Shown one piece after another: positions 12,860 to 24,677 of a stretch of 64,000 nucleotides of DNA. The stretch covers positions 20,685,501 through 20,749,500 of the forward strand of contig JAZBRI010000003.1 in assembly GCA_036874045.1 (NCBI GenBank), read 5' to 3'. A program made the translations under genes and the position numbers. Within the stretch, counting starts at the first letter, position 1. Every line of letters starts with the position of its first letter. This DNA comes from Cymodocea nodosa. Lineage: Eukaryota > Streptophyta > Magnoliopsida > Alismatales > Cymodoceaceae. The notes beneath the pieces are model-generated. The model was not told the DNA's origin. It ran no database searches and saw only the letters and a list, made by a program, of their open reading frames with translations.

Positions 12860-12975
12860 CTTTACGCTCCCTCCAAGATCTCACTCCGTCTCTGTTTCTC
12901 TCAGATCTGCCGCGGCCCGTCGGTGCCCCGTGGAAACAACGCCGAGGCCGAACCATACGCACGGCCCATAATAAT
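12860..12975 (-). promoter_or_regulatory. VPS51 5' leader and proximal promoter
   Basis: Upstream of the VPS51 ATG is a GC-rich, pyrimidine/purine-patterned leader unlike the AT-rich surroundings. A GGCCCATA at 12963-12970 reads TATGGGCC toward the gene. This is a site II element of the kind bound by TCP factors in plant housekeeping promoters. No TATA box is obvious, which fits a housekeeping gene. The transcription start cannot be placed from sequence alone. Confidence 0.45.
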
Positions 12976-14030
12976 AATTACGTGTAAATTGTAAAAAAAA
13001 TGTATATTAAATAAAATAATAATTATTAAATATCACAAGAGTTTAAACACTATATATATCGAAATTATGAATTATAAACATATCAACACGATACCTTGTT
13101 CAATTCAATTTTAGGGTCATCACAGGGGATTGGTTAGCTTATCTTGATCTTAAAAAAAATCTAAATCATTGATTTTGATTTATTTAATTAATGTGGCTCT
13201 ATCTGTGCATAGAGAAGAACGTTGGAAAAAATATCGATCATTTTTTTTTTTTTTTGTATAAAAGCACGTTCGTCTCTAATTTTCCTATCCTCAGAGGTCC
13301 GAAAATGATGGAAAATCCACCGTCTACATTGAGCAACCCACATCGTCACCTGTAAATAGCTTTGTGCACGGTCATTCGCTTCCATGAGTCGTTGACGTTG
13401 AGCCTGAACCCATTAGGATGCAGCGTGGGATGGACGATGACAACGGAGGAAGAAGGAAGGAGGAGGTGTAGTGGAAGGAAAAGAAAATTAAAAATTCGAA
13501 AGATATTAAAAAAAAGAAAGAATAAAAAAACTTGTAAGAGAGAGAAGAAGAAAAAAAAATTAAAATAATTATTATATAAAAAATATATTTTAAAAATGTA
13601 AGAAGTATTAAATCCTATTTTTATTTTTATTCTTATTTTAAATTTATGTTTGGTTATGTATAACATTCCATCTCAACTTATCTCTTGTATACTTACACAT
13701 TTTATTTTCTATTTTTTTAATTAATTCATGTGAGATTTTACTCAAAAAGATATTAATTACACTACAGGAATAAAATTTATGATTTACTCTAAAATTTTAT
13801 AATCAATTACATTTTTAATTATTGAGTATTATATTTTATACATATTGTTTTATTTTATAATACATTATAATTTAAGTTAAAATTCTATCATTTTTTGTTA
13901 GGTGTATAAACATTCAAATTTTATATTTCATTATTTTCTATTACATATACAAATACTAGAAAAAAAAATAGTTTCCATTATTTTCTTTTTCTATCATTTT
14001 TCACTATTCTCTAATTTTCATTTTCATTAT
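12976..14030. other. Intergenic AT-rich sequence, no gene seen
   Basis: Short frames here (for example at 13188-13385 and 13346-13666) are low complexity, rich in Lys/Arg or Phe/Leu from A- and T-runs. A poly-T tract lies at about 13243-13255. Nothing with family similarity was found. Confidence 0.6.
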
Positions 14031-15660
14031 TTGCTACTTAAGAAAGGAGGTGAATTAAGTTTTTTATTCCCTCTTTAAGAACTAGTTATAGTTCATGGTG
14101 AAATTAAAACTATTTTAATAAAATCTTGAAAGTAAGTAAAAATAATTTATAATTAAAGTACACAAAAAACTTTATAAAAGTTCCTAAAACTAAGTATGTC
14201 TACTCTTTTATTTTCACTCAAGTATCTACTATTCACTTGAAGTTTTTGGTTAACTCCACAATCTGATGTTACATCCTTTATTTTCCTTAACTTGTCACTA
14301 ACTGCAATTTAAGGATAAACACCATATGGCAACTAATAGAGCACCTACTTCATTTAGTTTACTTAAACACCATAAATCAATAAGGCATAGTACTCATTGT
14401 TTTCATGTAAACACCACAAAAGACTCATTCAATGTTTAAAAAGCATGAAATAACTAAAAACACTTTCTATTAGTTCTATCCTCCACTTACAACTCAAGTG
14501 GAATGAGTTTTGTAACATTTTAAAATCTTGAGAAAAACTTTAACAATTTAAAGCATAAAAATAGTATTATTTTTCTCAAAAATATGGAAACTTTGACCAA
14601 GTTGGAAAAGCTAAAACATAAATCTTTGACTTCACACTTCTCTAAGGATTGATCCACAAAGTTCTCTTGATCAGCAACTCCTATACAAATACTTTTGGTG
14701 TTGTGTTGGGGTGTTTATGATCTCCTTAGTATTAGTACGTATTTATATTCATGTATTCTTGTACATGAATAAATACATGTTCAATCCATGATCTTCAATC
14801 TTTCATACACGATTGTAAAAATGTAGCTTGACTATTATTTTTCCTATAACTCTGAAACTTTCATTAAATTTGAATTTTGATTTTGAAATCATGCATTCAT
14901 TGTGTCATTTAACTTTGGTCAACACTGAACTCCCACAAAGCTTTTCGTTGAAATATTCCTAAAATAAATTATAAAACTAACTCTTGCAAAATTTATTAGA
15001 AAAATATGGAAGACTAATTATAAAATCATAAGATAAAGTCCTACAAAAATACTTATATTTATGTTCATAGAGTTTGTTCAAACATAACAAACTTATTCTA
15101 TCATGTTTGTACTTGTTCCAAATCAAACCATCAATATTCATGTGCATAAAAGTTAAATACAATGAACTTACTTTGTTGAGTTTACATAAAGTTTACATAT
15201 ACATGTCCAAGTGTGCTAAGGTTAAATACAATGAACTAACTTCATTAAGTTTACACAAATAACACGAACATACATAAGTGCATAAAGATAAATACAATAG
15301 ACTAACTTCGTTGAGTTCATTTAAATACTACAGGTACCTCATGGAGTTTAAAGTTTAAACATAATGAACTAATTTCATTAAGTTTATGTGAACACCATGA
15401 ATTCTTCGTAACAGTTATGCCCAAACATAACAAACTAATACTGTTAAGTTTACACAAATATTACAAACTTCCATGAGAATCACATAAAACTTAAACACAA
15501 CGAACTAACTTCGTTACGTTTAAGTAAATATTACAAGCCTTCATTAAGTTTACCTAAACCTTAGGAGCTTATTTTGTTGGATTTGCATTTGTTAAATTTT
15601 TCATGCAAATTCATAAAGACAATTCTTTTATCATTAGTTTCAAGTCATATCAAGATTAAA
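14030..15660 (-). repeat. Decayed LTR-like sequence
   Basis: The left edge has AAAGGAGGTGAATTAAG near 14043, resembling the GGAGGGGTGAAT motif near the inner ends of the LTRs at 23247 and 24678. The right part carries a GTTGAGTT-type tandem array. By analogy this is an old LTR read on the minus strand. Ends, target duplication and internal domains are not visible, so this is tentative. Confidence 0.3.
15050..15560. repeat. Degenerate tandem array of ~60-80-bp units
   Basis: The motif AACATAACGAACTAACTTCG-like, then TTAAGTTTACATAAA, recurs with drift at about 15160, 15225, 15300, 15370, 15435 and 15500. Each unit pairs an ACAATGAACTAACTT core with GTTGAGTTTA or GTTAAGTTTA. No coding potential. 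Confidence 0.6.
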
Positions 15661-16269
15661 AAAAAAAATCATCATCAAAACTCAAGATCTATAACACTAT
15701 CTATTGCTACAACCAATTACAAGTATCCTTTTAAGTTAGTTTGATTATAAATTTTATTCATTTATTAAATATATAACTCTTCTTTATTGTAATTATGTTA
15801 GTCCTTTTTGCTATGCTTTTTTTTAAGTGTCTCAACTTATGATCAAGAAAATAATAAATGTTAGGCATCTTTTGAATGAAATATTATATTTTTTCTCAAC
15901 AAATAGTTTCTTAAAATTTTGTTTTCCTTATGATTTGTCACAAATTAATGAAAGGATCAAAGGGATAATTGACCATTGTTTGGAATTAAAAGTATATATT
16001 TTATATGCACTTTTTTAATGTAATTTTATATGTCACGAAGGTATTTTTTTGAAGATATTAAAGAAAATCTAAGAAGAGATGAAAAAGACTTAAAAGTGCA
16101 AAATAAAGGAAAAATACCTTAAGAAATGATGATAAATGGAAGAAGGTAAAAAAAAAAAAGAGACCAAAGAAGACGATTAGAGAGGAGAAAAGTGATTATG
16201 AACATGCAAAATTAAAAGAATAGTATTTTAATGTAAAGAAAGATGAAACAAGGGTAAAAGTGAGGAGCT

Positions 16270-16302
16270 CATTTCTTTGAGCATATAAAAGCCACAAATG
16301 AG

Positions 16303-16348
<46 letters not shown>

Positions 16349-17530
16349 GACTCTTGCATGGCAAATGTTGGATATCGTTTGGTGAATGTTAAACTTCATA
16401 TTTCAACAAGTTTCATGTTCATTTATCTCTAAAAAATTTGTTCTTGGGTGAAGAATGCAATGTAGATTTGTTATAGCAAACTTGCTATTGAATTGAGTTG
16501 ATTCAAATAGTTTATTAGATGTAATGATTTTTTTTGTTATTTTTTTGTGGATGCATGATCTCTTGAAAATCTTGTGTTAAAATTTCATTGTAATCTGCGT
16601 TTTGTGACTTTTGCAATTGACAATTAAAGTCAGGGGTGTCAGCAGTTTTATTTCTATAGAAACTACATATGTATATCTAAATTACAATGAAATCACAGTC
16701 CAAATTCAGTTGGTAGCATTTTTCGTGGATTGTATACCATATTGACTTACTCTTGATGAAATTTTAGATTTTTTAAAGCATTGTAGTGGAAGTTACAAAA
16801 TTTTGAAGGATAGAGTACTATAGTAGAATTCTAGTTGGCTATAGTCCATAATGCATCTGTTCTTCTGAATTCTGTTGTATTTCCATATTATTTTTAGTAT
16901 TTTGGTTGATTGGATGAGATAGCTTGATGAGTTAGCGTTCATCCAAAAGTGATTTCATGTGATTTGAAGTTTTATGTAGATTGTAGTTGCCTTTTGATCA
17001 ACCTCTAAATTTCTACACTTGGGAAAGTTGTTTGTTGATTCTTGGGTGTTTGATTTTGGTTATAAATTAATCTCTTGAGAGGTGCATTGTGTAGTTTCAT
17101 CACTTTAGATATTTGTGGAAGCTTTAATTATGCAAGTGTGGGAATGACATTTGAATGAGCATGTTTACTTGCATTATAATGCAATGGATGAGTACTTGCA
17201 TGGTGAATTGCCTAAATTGTTGTAGTACATGTTAAATTGAACTTTAAAGCACGCTCTTGATTATATTCACTTGTATTAGTTGAAAGAGTTGAATAGCTTA
17301 GCTACTTACACATTAAAAAGGATCATTATCTACAATTTCAATTAAGTGCTAGCTAAGCTATCCTTAAGGGACAACTTGCTTATCTAAGTAGCTTAGACTT
17401 GCACAAAATTCTTTAAATCTAATCTAGTCCTTAAGTTTAATTTGCTCCCCAATTCCCTATGGACAACCTATACTTGTCGAAGTTATTACAATTGACACCA
17501 TGCATTTACAATCCAAATAAATTTTAAAAC
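16270..17530 (+). repeat. Possible Tat/Ogre-type Gypsy LTR remnant
   Basis: A TATAAAAG promoter-like box sits at about 16285. Near 17455-17510 there is CCCTATGGACAACC, then TACTTGTCGAAGTTATTAC, then GACACC. These resemble the conserved 3' part of Tat/Ogre LTRs, which carry a 'CCTGTGGA...GACACC' run. No primer site or partner LTR was found. The rest of the segment has no recognisable coding. Confidence 0.3.
16305..16345. repeat. (CT)n microsatellite
   Basis: An uninterrupted 41-base CT dinucleotide run. It lies just downstream of a TATAAAAG box (about 16285) in sequence that may be a Gypsy-type LTR leader. Confidence 0.95.
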
Positions 17531-17563
17531 TAATTGAAAAATATATCAACCAACCATCACAAT

Positions 17564-18019
17564 TGTTAAGTATTATGTTTTGATGATAATGAGGTCAAGT
17601 GATTTAATTAGTAATTTAATGAAATTAGTTGTTTGATTTAATTAGAAAAATATAAGTCTTATTAGAAAGATAAAATTATAGAAAGACTAAAGTTTAGACA
17701 ATAAAATGGTTAAGTATCTAAGTTAGACGGAAAGTTATTTAAAATGTTAATAAATCATGGAGTTACATGTTTGTGCGTTACAAAAGTTGTAGACTTAAGT
17801 TTAAAAACACTTAGAGTTAAGGAAAGTCATGTGTTAACTTAAAGAGTCACATGAGAAATTAAAAGATAAAAGTAAATAAGATATTTGACAAAAAGTCATT
17901 GAGTTAAGTTTAAAACTTGTAGACTTAATCTTCTTGGGTCTAGTAATGTTAGTTCTTAAAATATTGAATATGTTGCCTCTTAGCAACTACATATGTGTAT
18001 TGATTTGTTAACTTCTATT
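17564..18019 (+). repeat. Truncated SIRE-type LTR start
   Basis: It opens TGTTAAGTATTATGTTTTGA, matching the LTR starts at 43494 and 51917. It is cut off where the Athila-type LTR begins at 18020. It holds GAGTTA-type motifs but no coding sequence. Confidence 0.55.
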
Positions 18020-19963
18020 TGTTAAGCGACACTAGAAAACTTGTTTAATTTGTCTTTATGCTTATATCAATAATTACTTTTAGAAGTAAACAAGCAATCT
18101 TTCACACAAATTAGATATTAATTCCAATTTGTATTTTAATTGCAAGTGCACAGTGTATATTGTATTTGTGTGCAAGTACAAGTCGATCCCACAGAGATTG
18201 AGTAAGAATTGTGTACTGTTTCGATTTTTATATTAGAGTTTACATGTGTTCAATAAGCACTCCATTGAGTTATAATTAACACAACAGACTTAGTTCGTGG
18301 AGTTGTGGCTAACTCAACGGATTGACCTCGTGGACTTAAGTTAACTCCATGAGTCTATCTTTCCAGTTAAATACTGCTATTTACAAAAGAATTCGGTCAA
18401 CCATTGGGCGGTTCCATAGATTGTAAATAACATCAATTAAGCTCTTTAATGTTAGTTAATATTAGATTTATCATTAAGCAACACTAACATTCAAATATTT
18501 CAAACAGTAACCATTAAAATCTTTAAGTATCTGGAACAAATCAATTTTAGTAAATTGTAAAACTATTTTCTATTTTTTGAATCAAACAAACATAAAACAT
18601 TCATAATACTGACGATGATAACATTAATCACGATACAAAACAAACAATACAACACTTTAATGCTAAATGTAAACACAGATAATTTGTTATTTTTGTTTTG
18701 ATATGTTCTTGGAAATGAGTGAAAGGTGAAATGTAAAAATCTCTATCGACAGTAAAAACTTCTGTCACTACATGCGATGCGATTATGCCATTGAAAACTT
18801 AATCACTTACAATCTTACCTCCTCTCCCTATAGAATCGCAAATCCAAAATTGTAAGATGATCTCCTTTTCAGCATATTGGCATCAACCCGAAACCAAGAC
18901 TAGAAGTTTTACGATCTCTTGAAATATGAGTTGGTGTTTAGTGAAAATGGTTTCCCTTCCCACGGCATGATCACTCATCACAGTGGTTGTCAGTTACTGT
19001 GTTTGGCTCGAAATCGACCCAACATCAGGAAAGTATCCTCATAGACCTCCGATAGTTGGTGATTTTGGTGGTGGTGTGGAGCTTCAAGGAACTTCCAACG
19101 CTTTCTACAGTAAGTGCGGTCCTCCACCTCTACACACATACTTTCTTCATCTTTCTCCTCTTCTTTTATATTTCTTTTTGTAGTAACTGATTTTGCTTAG
19201 ATGATCAATTGGATTTCCTTCATTCATATCAACGATGATGATTTCTTCTTCATGCCACAAGTGAATTCCTACGTGATACATGTAATCGTGGTTTTCCTTC
19301 GAATGTTCTGTTTCTGCAATTGCTACCATGCCATATTAGAAAATAAATGGTCCGTGGAGTTATAGATAACTCAACGGACTTACTTCGTTGATTTAACTAT
19401 AAAACACGTGCAATAAAGAAATAACTTATAAGTTACTAACACAACGTGCTACCTTAATGTATATTCAAGTAACTCAACGCGTATAGTTATGCTAACTTAA
19501 CGAGTTAAACATGTGCAGCTCACGTGATATACTAAAGCATTTAAATACAACACGTGCATAATTCTAACTTAACGAGTTCAAATATACAACTTACGATTTT
19601 TACTCACTAACTCAATGAGTTATTACTTGTACTTTTTATATCTTTAAGCCTTTAACTCAACGAGTTGTTACTATGTACCTGAATATTCTTTTAGCATTTA
19701 AAACATAATTGTCCGGTACTTTAAATATAACTCTTCGAAATAACAAAAAATTTGGATACTTAAGAATTTCATAGCTTGCAATTCACTAATAGTTCAGAAA
19801 TGTACTTAATTCACATTAATTCCCTGAAATTATGCAGATCTTTCATTAAATCATATAACAGTGTAATTATAACATAATGGCTTATTTCTCATATGATAAA
19901 CTAAATATTTTGTAATTAACCATCATTTAACCCTTAATATTATGCACTTTTTAATTCTAAATA
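18020..19963 (-). repeat. Lone Athila-type Gypsy LTR (1944 bp)
   Basis: It is alignable end to end with the Athila LTR at 33532-35475 and has the same length, 1944 bp. On the plus strand it opens TGTTAAGCGACACTAG and closes TTCTAAATA (family: TGTTTGGG...TTCTAAACA). It is clearly more diverged than the 28-35 kb pair. No internal domains are attached and flanking 5-mers (CTATT and ATATG) do not match. It may be a solo LTR with an eroded target duplication, or a rearranged piece. Confidence 0.75.
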
Positions 19964-21189
19964 ATATGTCTAGATCTTCTTTTGATAGCAAAAATAGTAG
20001 TGTCATCTTTGTAAGGGCAGATCATACCATCATAGTAGGGAATTTCCTATGAAGTAGCATACCTTAGGCTAAATTTTCTTACTCCTAATCTTTGGAATCC
20101 TATGATTTTATTTAAACAATTTTCTCCTTTTGTAAATTTGCATACAATGTTTTTTAAATTAGTAATTTTAGCTTTTAAATTTTTGTTTTCTTCTTTCATA
20201 TCAAAATTACTACAACTATAGTTATCCAATTCAATTTTTAAATTTCTATTGTCAAATAAAGCATTTTCTAACTCAACAAATGCATCTTTTAAGCAAGAAT
20301 TTAAACTTTTAACTTCATTCTTATAATTTTTACACTTAATATATAAATTATTTACTGTACGAAGAAGACTATCTATATCTAAATTTTCTTCTTCTAAATC
20401 AAAATAGTGAGGAGAAGTAGAACAAATTTCTTGTATTGTAAGGTACACATTGATAGACATATCTTCATCTGAATATGATGAATTGCCTAATAAGTTGTTG
20501 TCATCCAAAGTAGTATTTAATGTCATTTTCTTTTTGTTCTTCCTCCTTTTCTTTTTACCCAATTATTCCTCTTTAGATTACAGAGGATAATAAGCCTATA
20601 TATGTCTTTGCCTTTTACACTTGAAATAAGTTGGGATCTTATTTCTTGAGGTGCTGGGCTTACTACTTTTTTTAATCATTTTTCTAAAGTTCCTTATTAG
20701 TAGTAGTACTTCATCATCTTCCAAGCTCTATGACTCCTTAGTGGAAGGGAAGACAATTTCCTTTTTCTTCTCAACTTTCTTTTTAGCAACTCCTTCCTCT
20801 TCCTTCCAATCTTTCATCTGTACTTCATAGGTCAGTAGATTTCTCATTAGATCCTCCATTAAATATGTGTTGAGGTCCTTAGAATTTTAAATTGAGGTAG
20901 ATTTTTGTTTCCACTTCACAATTAAACTTCTTAGAGTTTTTTATACATGTTCATGCATAGAAAACTCTTTTCCCAAGCCTCTCCAATTGTAAACAATTTC
21001 AATGAATTTAAAAAACATATCAATTATAGATTCATTTTCAATCATCTTAAATAATTCATATTTTCTCAATAAGATACTTATTTTAGTATCTCTCACTTAG
21101 TTGGTACATTCATGAGTAACTTGAAGGGTTTTCTAGGTCTCATGATCAAATTTGCATGTAGAGATTTTATTAAATTGTTTTATTGAAAG

Positions 21190-22955
21190 TGTTAAAACCT
21201 GAGTATTTTGATAATGCAAAACCTATGTGAGGAAACATATTGTATTTCACAGTTAAGTCTATACAACATTAGATCAGAAGGCTGTTAGAACAAATTCCAA
21301 GCAGACGAACAAATTGAGAAGGTTCCAAATGATACTACTTTCAAGTTACAGGAAAATCGGATAGTTAAAAGGATAACTATTCGATTTTACAAAGTCTTCG
21401 GAGCGTTATTTAATCAGACAGTTAAGTTGGTTGAATGATCAGAGAGTTATGGAGTTAACTATCTGAAAGAAAAAGGAAAATCGGAAAGTTAGAAAGGCTA
21501 ACTATCTGAAACTTAAGTCATTCAAATAACCACGGGTAAAAATTCAGAATAGAAGCTTAAAGGATTTTTCGAAGAGTTAGGAAGATAACTATTCGACTTT
21601 TTCGGTAAGTTACAGGTATAACTTTTCAAAACTTAAGTTATCCTATTACGCACGTGCAGAATGGAGAAACCGGTAGTTGAAAGCTTAAAAGGGAAAATCG
21701 GAGAGTTAGATAACTATCCGAATTTTCAAAGAGAGTTTCGGTAAGTTATAGTTTAACTATCTGAAACTTAAGTTATTGAAATTGCCACGTGCAGAATTCC
21801 AAAAAGAAGATCATTTAAGTTTTCAGAGAGTTAGAAAGATAATTATTCGAAATCTCAAGAGAGTTTCGGTGAGTTACGGATTAACCATCCGAAACTTAAG
21901 TCAGTGAATTTCCCATGTGCAGAATTCTAGACAGATGTTCAAATGGGTTTTCGAAGAGTTAGAAAGATAACTATCCGAAAAATGGAAAGGTTTCGGTGAG
22001 TTAAATTTTTAACTATCCGAAACTTAAGTTATGATTTTATGCACGTGCAGATTTGAAGGGACAGCTGCTAGAAACTTAAATGAAAGTTCAAAGAGTTATA
22101 ATAGTTAACTATTCGAAAGTCAGAAGCTCTTTTCGGTAAGTTAAATACAAGACTCCGAACACTTGACATTACACGTGAGCAACTTAAAATCCTCACGTGA
22201 CTTAGATAACAGAATATGAGTGATGAATCGGTAAGCTATAGATGTTTTTCGGTAAGTTATTTTATAACCATTCGAAAAGCCTGAGATTTTCGAAAGGTTA
22301 CTTACTAAACATCAGACAGAACGGTAACTTACCATATTTATGTTTGATTATTTTCCAAGTACAGCAGTATACATCCGTTGATAGAAAAATTATGATCGTT
22401 ATACCTTTGGTATAAATATAAGGAGCTTGAGAGAAGAAAGCATGGAGATAATGTATATATCACATACAATGAGCTACACTCCAACTCCAATTACACTCAA
22501 GTCTACAAACAGTCAAGCTTATACAAAAGATCTGCTGTAGAAAAAGCTCTGTGCGCCAAAACTCTGATTGAAAGATTCAAGCTGTTGGTTTGTGGCTTCA
22601 ACCTGAAAGCTACATTCAGTTGTTGGTTTGAGTTTCGACCTAAAAACTCTAGAGGTTGGTTTACTGAAGTTTATACCTGAAAACTTTTGTGTTGTTGGTT
22701 CTTGCTTGGACCTAAAAACAAGTGCGTAAGTGTTGAAATACTTAGTGAAGCCCAAGTGAATCTTGGGGGTGGACTAGCCAATTTGGTGAACCACCTAAAA
22801 CTTGTCGTATGTCATCTTTCTTTTCTGCTCTGCATTCATTTAGTTTCATCTCATTTCATATCTGTTGAATCATTTGATTCAACAATTAGAAAGAATATAA
22901 AAATTACACACATTCACCATTCACCTCCCTTCTGGTGAGTCTACCGATCCTAATA
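21190..22955 (+). repeat. Solo LTR nested in gag, with 5-bp target duplication
   Basis: It opens TGTTAAAACCTG and ends GATCCTAATA (canonical CA decayed to TA). It is flanked by GAAAG at 21185-21189 and 22956-22960. Its 3' end contains TTCACCTCCCTTCTGGTGAG, typical of Copia SIRE-group LTR tails. A TATAAATA box lies at 22411-22418. It contains no internal domains, so it arose by LTR-LTR recombination. It is opposite in orientation to the gag it splits. Confidence 0.9.
21400..22200 (+). repeat. ~130-bp tandem array inside the solo LTR
   Basis: Six diverged units each have GAGTTAGAAAGATAACTATC, then TTTCGGTGAGTTA...TAACTATCCGAA, then ACTTAAGTTA, then CACGTGCAGA. CACGTG or a one-base variant falls at 21531, 21651, 21786, 21914, 22042 and 22172, a spacing of 120-135 bp. 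It precedes the TATA box, so it lies in the U3 (enhancer) part of the LTR. Confidence 0.85.
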
Positions 22956-23233
22956 GAAAGTGCATAGTATATAGCATTCAATCCTTGAGCATCCATTTAG
23001 ATAAGTTTCTCATCCTTCTCAGACCAGTCTTCTTCTTGACTAGTAGGAAGGAGTGTTCCACGAACTACCATCTTTCAAAGTTTTAAATTAGAATTCATGG
23101 AAAAACACTTTATTCTATTCTTCTAATAACTATGATTGGATCCATTGAATAAAAGAGGTCTATGAATATTCTATCCCTCAACAAAGTGAGTCATAAATCC
23201 TAGATGGTTAAATCTTTGTAGAGATTAACCTTA

Positions 23234-23244
23234 CTCTGATACCA
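23234..23244 (-). other. Primer binding site, tRNA-iMet type
   Basis: The minus strand reads TGGTATCAGAG two bases inside the LTR that starts at 23247. It sets the orientation of the SIRE-like element as minus. Confidence 0.8.
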
Positions 23245-23246
23245 AT

Positions 23247-24485
23247 TAGTGGGATCATATGGACTTACTAGTGAGGGGTGAATGATGAGTGATTATTCTT
23301 TTTAACAATTGTATATGATTTTTATCTTATATATGCATAAACAATTAAATCAATGATGAATATGGCAAGTGATGTAAGAAAATAAAATGCACAATAGGAA
23401 TACGTAAGAAATTTTAGGTGGTTCACCCCAAACAACTAGTCTACTCCTAAGGCATAACTTGAGCTTCACTATCAATTTTACTTATAACTCTTGCTTTATA
23501 GTCAAAGTAAGAAACAACTACAACTTGAGCTTCCTTGTCATAGCTCTAATCTATAATACTTGAAGTTTTCTAGTACAAACTTCAAAAACCAACTAGCTTG
23601 TCTTCAAACATGGTTTGTGCTTAGAGAGTTTGCTACACATAAAATTTGCTTGAGAATTCTTTACAATACTTGAAATGATAGTGAATTGCTGTGATTTTGA
23701 ATTTTCTCTTTTTCACTTCTTAAATTTCTCTCACTATATATATGGATATATTCGTTATGTTTTGTTATTGGTCATAGTCTTTTCTTATATCAAAGAATGT
23801 AATGATCAGATTTCTTTCAACGTTATATAATCTATTATACTTACTAATCTACCAATCCCAAAAATGGAAAGTTGCTATTTGATTCACTATTAAATATCTT
23901 GTAAATAAGATAGTTGTCAATCTTCTTCAAAGTCATTAAGTTATTATTAACTTTATGAGTTGTTCTACTTATATACTTGTAAAGGTACATTAAGTTATCC
24001 TGACTCAACGAGTTATTCTTTTCGTTTGCATGTGATATCTATTAACTTAACGAATTGTTCTACTCATACTCTTGTAAAGACATGTTGAGTTATCCTAATT
24101 CAATGAGTTGTTCCTTCCGTCTACATGTGAGATCTATCATGTGATATCTTAAATTAGCTATATGTGATATATGTTAACTTAACGAGTTGTTTTGCTCATA
24201 TCCTTGTAAAGATACATTGAGTTATTCTAATTCAACAAGTTGTTCCTTCTGTCTATATGTGATATTTGTTACATGATATCTGTTAACTTAATGAGTTGTT
24301 TTGCTCATATCCTTGTAAAGACATGTTGAGTTATCATAACTCAATGAGTTATTCTTTTTATTTGCAATAAAATGTAGCTTTAATCTAACATCTTCTCCTA
24401 TATCTAGCTCTTCATTTGTACCTATAAAATACATTATAATACCTCACATAAATTTTTGCATTATCAAAATATAGAGGTCATTTCA
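23247..24485 (-). repeat. 5' LTR of the SIRE-like element
   Basis: The inner edge abuts the primer site. The motif GTGAGGGGTGAATGATG (23271) and the outer TGCATTATCAAAATATAGAGG (about 24455-24475) match the corresponding edges of the solo LTRs at 24678-26238 and 21190-22955. The terminal dinucleotides have decayed. It includes the tandem array at 23930-24360. Confidence 0.75.
23930..24360. repeat. ~120-bp tandem array in the SIRE-like LTR
   Basis: About four units carry TTAACTTAACGAGTTGTT, CTTGTAAAGACATG, TTGAGTTATC and a TACATGTGATATCT-like block, starting near 23940, 24045, 24170 and 24285. It occupies the U3 side of the LTR. No coding. Confidence 0.75.
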
Positions 24486-24677
24486 TCAACTTCTTTATCA
24501 TGCATGTTTAAGAGAGGTAAAGAGATTCCATTGCATGAAGATTTCATTTGGAATATTTGATAATAAAATGGAAAAATATTTTTGTGACTTATTTCACATG
24601 GTATTGGGCTTAATTGATATTATTTTGATTTAGTTTTGTGCTTAGACATTGGAAAATCTTTCTTACTAGGTTGTAAT

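Larger units (their letters stand above)
20047..23220 (-). pseudogene. SIRE-like gag pseudogene, interrupted by a solo LTR
   Basis: The UBN2-type gag core reads LNAIYYALS at 22961-22990. It resumes on the other side of the nested LTR as IKQFNKIS, then FKMIENESIIDMFFKF, at 20900-21184. The C-terminal 171-residue frame (20047-20562) has a Lys-rich start, a long acidic coiled-coil-like stretch and the ending KFTKGENCLNKIIGFQR. That matches the tail of SIRE/Maximus Gag (KFTKGK...ILGNQR). Removing the nested LTR and one target copy restores the reading frame across the junction, which proves the insertion order. Several in-frame stops remain. Confidence 0.8.
19964..24485 (-). mobile_element. SIRE-like Copia element: 5' LTR plus gag, pol missing
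   Basis: Reading right to left: LTR (23247-24485), tRNA-iMet-type primer site (23234-23244), gag 5' part (22961-23220), a nested solo LTR (21190-22955), then the rest of gag (19964-21184). The element stops at the Athila-type LTR at 19963, so protease onward is absent. Gag carries stops throughout. Its LTR is related to the two solo LTRs nearby (21190 and 24678), so one family has inserted here repeatedly. Confidence 0.8.

Noticed and set aside
13362-13568. Lys/Arg-rich 68-residue frame
   Set aside because: Produced by an A/G-rich low-complexity tract; no conserved features or gene context.
18020-19963. Complete Athila element at 18-20 kb
   Set aside because: Only the LTR is present; the adjoining gag on the right is Copia type, not Gypsy.
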